DNA of 64,000 nt from Acidobacteriia bacterium AH_259_A11_L15 (lineage in GTDB: Bacteria > Acidobacteriota > Terriglobia > Acidiferrales > 2-02-FULL-67-57). Below the pieces are notes generated by a model. The model saw only the letters and a list, made by a program, of their open reading frames with translations, ran no database searches and was not told where the DNA came from. Position 1 is the stretch's first letter; each line of letters opens with the position of its first letter. Of the stretch, positions 61,425-64,000 are shown one piece after another. The stretch is from the NCBI GenBank assembly GCA_027717655.1, contig JALLOH010000001.1:18147-82146 (forward strand). Direction: 5' to 3'. Both the position numbers and the translations under genes were made by a program.

Positions 61425-62000
61425 ATGACGGGACGGTTGGCCTTGGGAGCTGTTGTAGGTGGCGTGGTGCTGTTCCTTTGGGGATTTGTCTTCTGGACCG
61501 TACTTCCATTTGGCCATTGGTCGGTTTCTGCTCTCCCCAACGAGCAAGCGGTTATCGAGACGCTGCGAGAAGTTGAAACTCCAAGCGGGGCGTATTACTT
61601 CCCTGCCCCGCCGGAAGGAGGTGACGTCACAGACCCGGAATACGTGCAGAAGCATTCGAGGGGTCCCATCGGTCACCTATTCTATCGGGCTGAGGGAATC
61701 GACCCCAACAGTCCGTGGACGATGATGCAGGGTTTCTTTCACTTCCTGCTCTCGGCGCTGCTGGTGGTGCTGCTGATGAAACCGGCGCTCCCCCAGCTTG
61801 GCTCCTACGGCTTGCGGGTGGGGTACATCTGGCTGCTGGGGCTGTTCGCTACGTTCTTCGTGCAGTTGTCGTATTTGATCTGGTGGCACCATCCGGGGGG
61901 ATTTCATTTTGTCTACTTCATGTTCCATCTCTCGGCCTGGCTGCTGGCGGGACTGGCCATGGCGGCGGTGATCAAGCCGCAACAGAAGACCCAGGCCTAG
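61425..62000 (+). CDS. Four-helix membrane protein, unknown function
   Basis: 191 aa from ATG 61425, chosen for AAAGGAGGAAGG upstream. Membrane segments: ALGAVVGGVVLFLWGFVFWTVL, FHFLLSALLVVLLM, VGYIWLLGLFATFFVQLSYLIWW and FHLSAWLLAGLAMAAVI. Between the first two lies a soluble loop of about 80 residues (ETPSGAYYFPAPPEGGDVTD) that is probably periplasmic. Homologous arrangements occur in uncharacterised proteins of Proteobacteria and Acidobacteriota. Overlaps the convergent gene by 4 nt. Confidence 0.75.
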   Translation: MTGRLALGAVVGGVVLFLWGFVFWTVLPFGHWSVSALPNEQAVIETLREVETPSGAYYFPAPPEGGDVTDPEYVQKHSRGPIGHLFYRAEGIDPNSPWTMMQGFFHFLLSALLVVLLMKPALPQLGSYGLRVGYIWLLGLFATFFVQLSYLIWWHHPGGFHFVYFMFHLSAWLLAGLAMAAVIKPQQKTQA

Positions 62001-62401
62001 AACCGGGAGACCGTGCGGCGGACTTCGCTGTAGTAGGCGGTAAGGGAGCGCTCGGACCCGTACTCGAAGCGCTGCCAGACGCGCGAGAGGGGGAAGGTGT
62101 GCGTCTGGAGCTTGCCCTTGATGACCACGGCCGGGGAGCGGAAGAACTCCTCGTCGGCGTGCCAGGCGCCGCCGTGGTGGCGGATGATGACCTCGCCCAA
62201 ATAGCAGCCCATGCCGACGATGAGGGTGGCGTTCTGGTCGGCGGAGCCGGGGCCGAAGTTCGAACCAATCAACTTCTCGAGTTGAGAGACGGTGCCCTGG
62301 GCGTAGTCGAGATCGAGGCCATAGGTGGCACGGGCGAACTCGCAGAACTCGACAGCCTGGTGTTGGAAGTCCCCCGCCCGCCAGTTGACGAAAGGGTTCA
62401 T
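61997..62401 (-). CDS. Unrecognised small soluble protein (DUF3806-like)
   Basis: 134 aa from ATG 62401 (MNPFVNWRAGDF). The middle LIGSNFGPGSADQNATLIVGMGCYLGEVIIRHHGGAW resembles the GxYxGExIxrxxGGxW pattern seen in DUF3806-type proteins; the rest is unassigned. It is probably a cytoplasmic protein of an immunity- or sensor-like family, but I cannot support a function. Confidence 0.7.
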   Translation of the reverse strand: MNPFVNWRAGDFQHQAVEFCEFARATYGLDLDYAQGTVSQLEKLIGSNFGPGSADQNATLIVGMGCYLGEVIIRHHGGAWHADEEFFRSPAVVIKGKLQTHTFPLSRVWQRFEYGSERSLTAYYSEVRRTVSRF

Positions 62402-62467
62402 ACCGCCTCGCGTCAAAGTTTGCCGATGCTACGCCGCCCTGCTGGCAAAGTCAAACCGAGGCCGGCG

Positions 62468-62496
62468 TTGACTTTCCGCCCTGTGCTCCCTAGGAT
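62468..62496 (+). promoter_or_regulatory. Promoter for the stub and the Mpo1-like gene
   Basis: TTGACT and TAGGAT are separated by exactly 17 bp. The leader to ATG 62528 is about 25 nt and includes AAGGAG. Confidence 0.55.
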
Positions 62497-62527
62497 GACC
62501 TCACTCCATCCCCAAGGAGCCAACGCG

Positions 62528-62665
62528 ATGGGCAGACTCGTCCTGGCTGCTTCCCTCCTCTTGTGTGTTCCTCTCGCCGCCCAGGAGGCGCCGAGGCGGC
62601 TGCTGGTGTACCGTTTCCAGGTGGAGCTGGCGAAATTCCAGCAGTTCGAGGAAAGGAGAGGGTAA
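62528..62665 (+). CDS. 45-codon signal-peptide stub coupled to the Mpo1-like gene
   Basis: ATG 62528 follows AAGGAG. The peptide is a typical signal sequence (LVLAASLLLCVPLAAQEA) and then 26 residues (RRLLVYRFQVELAKFQQF) before TAA at 62663-62665. That stop overlaps the next ATG by one base (TAATG). It could be the first part of an exported gene after deletion, or a small secreted peptide. Confidence 0.5.
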   Translation: MGRLVLAASLLLCVPLAAQEAPRRLLVYRFQVELAKFQQFEERRG

Positions 62666-63114
62666 TGGCTGGCAGGCTTGATCGTCTCTGGGCGAATTAT
62701 GAGGAGCACCATCGCACGGCGGGCAACAAGTGGTGCCATATGGTGGGGATTCCGCTGATTATCGCCGGCCTGCTGGGGCTGCTGGCGGTGCCGGTGTTCC
62801 GCGTGGGAGAGTTCCCCGTCGAAGCGGCGCTGCTGCTGGTGGTGGTGGCCGGGGCCGCCTACTTGTGGCTGGACACGAGGCTGGGCGCGGCGATGGTGGC
62901 GGCGTCGGCGGCGATTTATTTCGGGGCGCGGTTGCTGGACTGGCGGGTGGCGCTGGGGGTGTTCCTGGTCGGCTGGGTGTTCCAGTTCATGGGGCACGGG
63001 ATTTACGAGAAGCGCTCGCCGGCGTTTTTTTCCAACCTGACGCACTTGCTCGTAGGTCCCCTTTGGGTCTTGAACCACGCCGTGCGGTTGAAGCGCAAAC
63101 CAACCTCCCCTTAA
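62665..63114 (+). CDS. DUF962/Mpo1-like membrane protein
   Basis: 149 aa from ATG 62665. The family hallmark RLWANYEEHHRTAGNKWCHMVGIPLIIAGLLGLL is at the N-terminus and a second motif FLVGWVFQFMGHGIYEKRSPAFFSNLTHLLVGPLWVLNHAV near the C-terminus, with about four hydrophobic segments. Yeast Mpo1 is an Fe-dependent dioxygenase of 2-hydroxy fatty acids, and the conserved His residues (HHRTAGN, CHMVGIP, FMGHGIYE, THLLVGP) are present. The bacterial function is not settled. AAGGAGAGGG within the stub end serves as ribosome site. Confidence 0.85.
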   Translation: MAGRLDRLWANYEEHHRTAGNKWCHMVGIPLIIAGLLGLLAVPVFRVGEFPVEAALLLVVVAGAAYLWLDTRLGAAMVAASAAIYFGARLLDWRVALGVFLVGWVFQFMGHGIYEKRSPAFFSNLTHLLVGPLWVLNHAVRLKRKPTSP

Positions 63115-63454
63115 ATCTACCTGTTTCAGAAAGAACAGACTTTCAAAAGCGGCAAGGGGTAAACCCCTGCCCTACCCAGACCCGCTCAGGTGTTGAACCG
63201 TGCCGTGTGATTGCGGCCGGAGCTAGGCGTTCCCTCCGGGGCCCGCGGGTGCGGTCCCTGTGGATGTGGGGAACGATTTGGCTGATTGTGCGCGTAGGAG
63301 CCTGGGCGCTGATAATCCCGGCATCGTAATTTGCTCCATCCGTGAGTGCCCCTGGCGGTCGCGAGCCCCGCGCGGCGCCGGCAGCGACGAAAAAGCTAAG
63401 GCAGATTCCAGACTTGCCGGGAGACAGACTCCGTTCAGGATAACAGAGAAGGGT
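63115..63454. other. Gene-free stretch with an intergenic repeat
   Basis: No convincing gene. It contains copy 2 of the 17-bp CCCCTGCCCTACCCAGA repeat (63164-63180), and AAGGGGTAAACCCCT (about 63154-63168) forms a small palindrome next to it. Confidence 0.6.
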
Positions 63455-64000
63455 TTAGTGAACGTCGAGGAGGAGGAAGGTGGCGTCGTCGTGGAGGTCC
63501 TGGGGGCGAGCGGATTTGCGGGCGGGGCGCAGCCGAGCCAAGAAGGCGTCGCCCAGGGCGGTGGCTGAGGTGGAGGCAGGTTTGGCGAACAAAGCGGCGA
63601 GTTGCTTTTCGCCGTCGCCTTGGCGGGGGCGCAAGACTTCCAGCGAGTCAGAGAGCCCATCGGTGAAAAGCAGCAGGCGATCCCCCGGGCGGAGGGTGAC
63701 GACGGCCTGCTCGTAGTCGCAGGTGTCGAACATTCCCACCGGGATGCCAGCCACCTGGATGCGAGTGGCGATGCCGTCGCGGAGGAGAAAGGGGAAGGGC
63801 AGGCCGGCGTTGGCCAGGGTCAACTGGCGGGTTTGCAGGTCGACTGCGGCGTAGAGCAGGCAGGCGAACTTGCCGGGGATAGAGCGGAAGGCAAGGCGGC
63901 GATTCAGAAAGGCGATCACGTCGGCCGGCTCGGTGTCGGACTTGCGCAGGCCGCGCATCAGGCCGCTGACCAGCAGAGCGTACATGGCGCCCTCCAGGCC
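63455..64000 (-). CDS. SpoIIE-type phosphatase, 5' end beyond the right edge
   Basis: The frame is open to the right edge (181 codons visible). It is the C-terminal part of a PP2C-like SpoIIE/RsbU phosphatase: the GLEGAMYALLVSGLMRGL helix, LLYAAVDLQTRQLTLANAGLPFPFLLRDG, LRPGDRLLLFTDGLSDSLE and HDDATFLLLDV. Any sensor domain lies outside the window. It is the second such phosphatase here, after the FHA-GAF protein at 36128. Confidence 0.9.
   Translation of the reverse strand, partial: GLEGAMYALLVSGLMRGLRKSDTEPADVIAFLNRRLAFRSIPGKFACLLYAAVDLQTRQLTLANAGLPFPFLLRDGIATRIQVAGIPVGMFDTCDYEQAVVTLRPGDRLLLFTDGLSDSLEVLRPRQGDGEKQLAALFAKPASTSATALGDAFLARLRPARKSARPQDLHDDATFLLLDVH

Overview
This is a 64 kb, high-GC chromosomal window, most likely from a member of the Acidobacteriota. 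The best taxonomic clue is the secreted von Willebrand factor A protein at 50.5-52.4 kb, which has the layout of the VWFA-related domain typical of that phylum. An lpxC gene shows a lipid A-bearing, Gram-negative envelope. Two genes run off the window: an unrecognised one at the left edge and a SpoIIE-type phosphatase at the right edge. I see no prophage, conjugative element or CRISPR array.

0-12 kb looks like a reductive pyrimidine (or hydantoin) catabolism region: a beta-ureidopropionase-like amidohydrolase, a class III aminotransferase, a semialdehyde dehydrogenase, an NCS1 permease, a HAD phosphatase, an L-2-hydroxyglutarate oxidase-like flavoprotein and an F420-type LLM oxidoreductase. 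The dihydropyrimidinase that completes the set lies at 18.3 kb. A REP-associated tyrosine transposase with its hairpins sits inside the cluster, and a matching hairpin pair lies 5 kb away.

12-26 kb is a cell-surface polysaccharide region: sugar epimerase, several GT2/GT4 glycosyltransferases (one a natural GT2-GT4 fusion), a sulfotransferase, a phosphodiesterase-fold protein, an ABC-2 polysaccharide exporter (Wzm/Wzt type), dTDP-4-dehydrorhamnose reductase and a PilZ protein. 26-39 kb holds gatB, a MalEFGK-type sugar importer, tRNA-Asn(GTT), panB/panC, a deoxynucleoside kinase, folK, an ARPP-1-like gene broken by one in-frame TAA, an FHA-GAF-SpoIIE phosphatase, and ruvB/ruvA.

39.8-43 kb is the most unusual part: a very small bacterial microcompartment (BMC) operon. 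It has one class II aldolase with a C-terminal tail resembling an encapsulation peptide, one BMC-H hexamer gene and three BMC-P (EutN/CcmL) pentamer genes. A hicBA toxin-antitoxin pair and an S23-type four-helix-bundle gene sit between the pentamer genes. 43-50 kb carries an aspartyl protease, glutamate dehydrogenase and a tightly coupled trehalose operon (otsA-otsB-DUF5752-treT). 50-64 kb is mixed: nitroreductase, VWA protein, di-heme peroxidase, lpxC, polA, rhodanese and several exported or membrane proteins of unknown function.

Two features recur through the window. First, three short ORFs (30, 30 and 45 codons) each look like the first part of a protein, each has a good Shine-Dalgarno sequence, and each ends overlapping the start codon of the next gene (a GalE-like epimerase, panC, an Mpo1-like gene). 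Second, several genes (ruvA, gatB, polA, a GT2 gene, the BMC aldolase) have a -10-like hexamer only 7-10 nt before a start codon, which suggests leaderless mRNAs. Promoter calls were made by eye from hexamers and spacing and should be treated as candidates.
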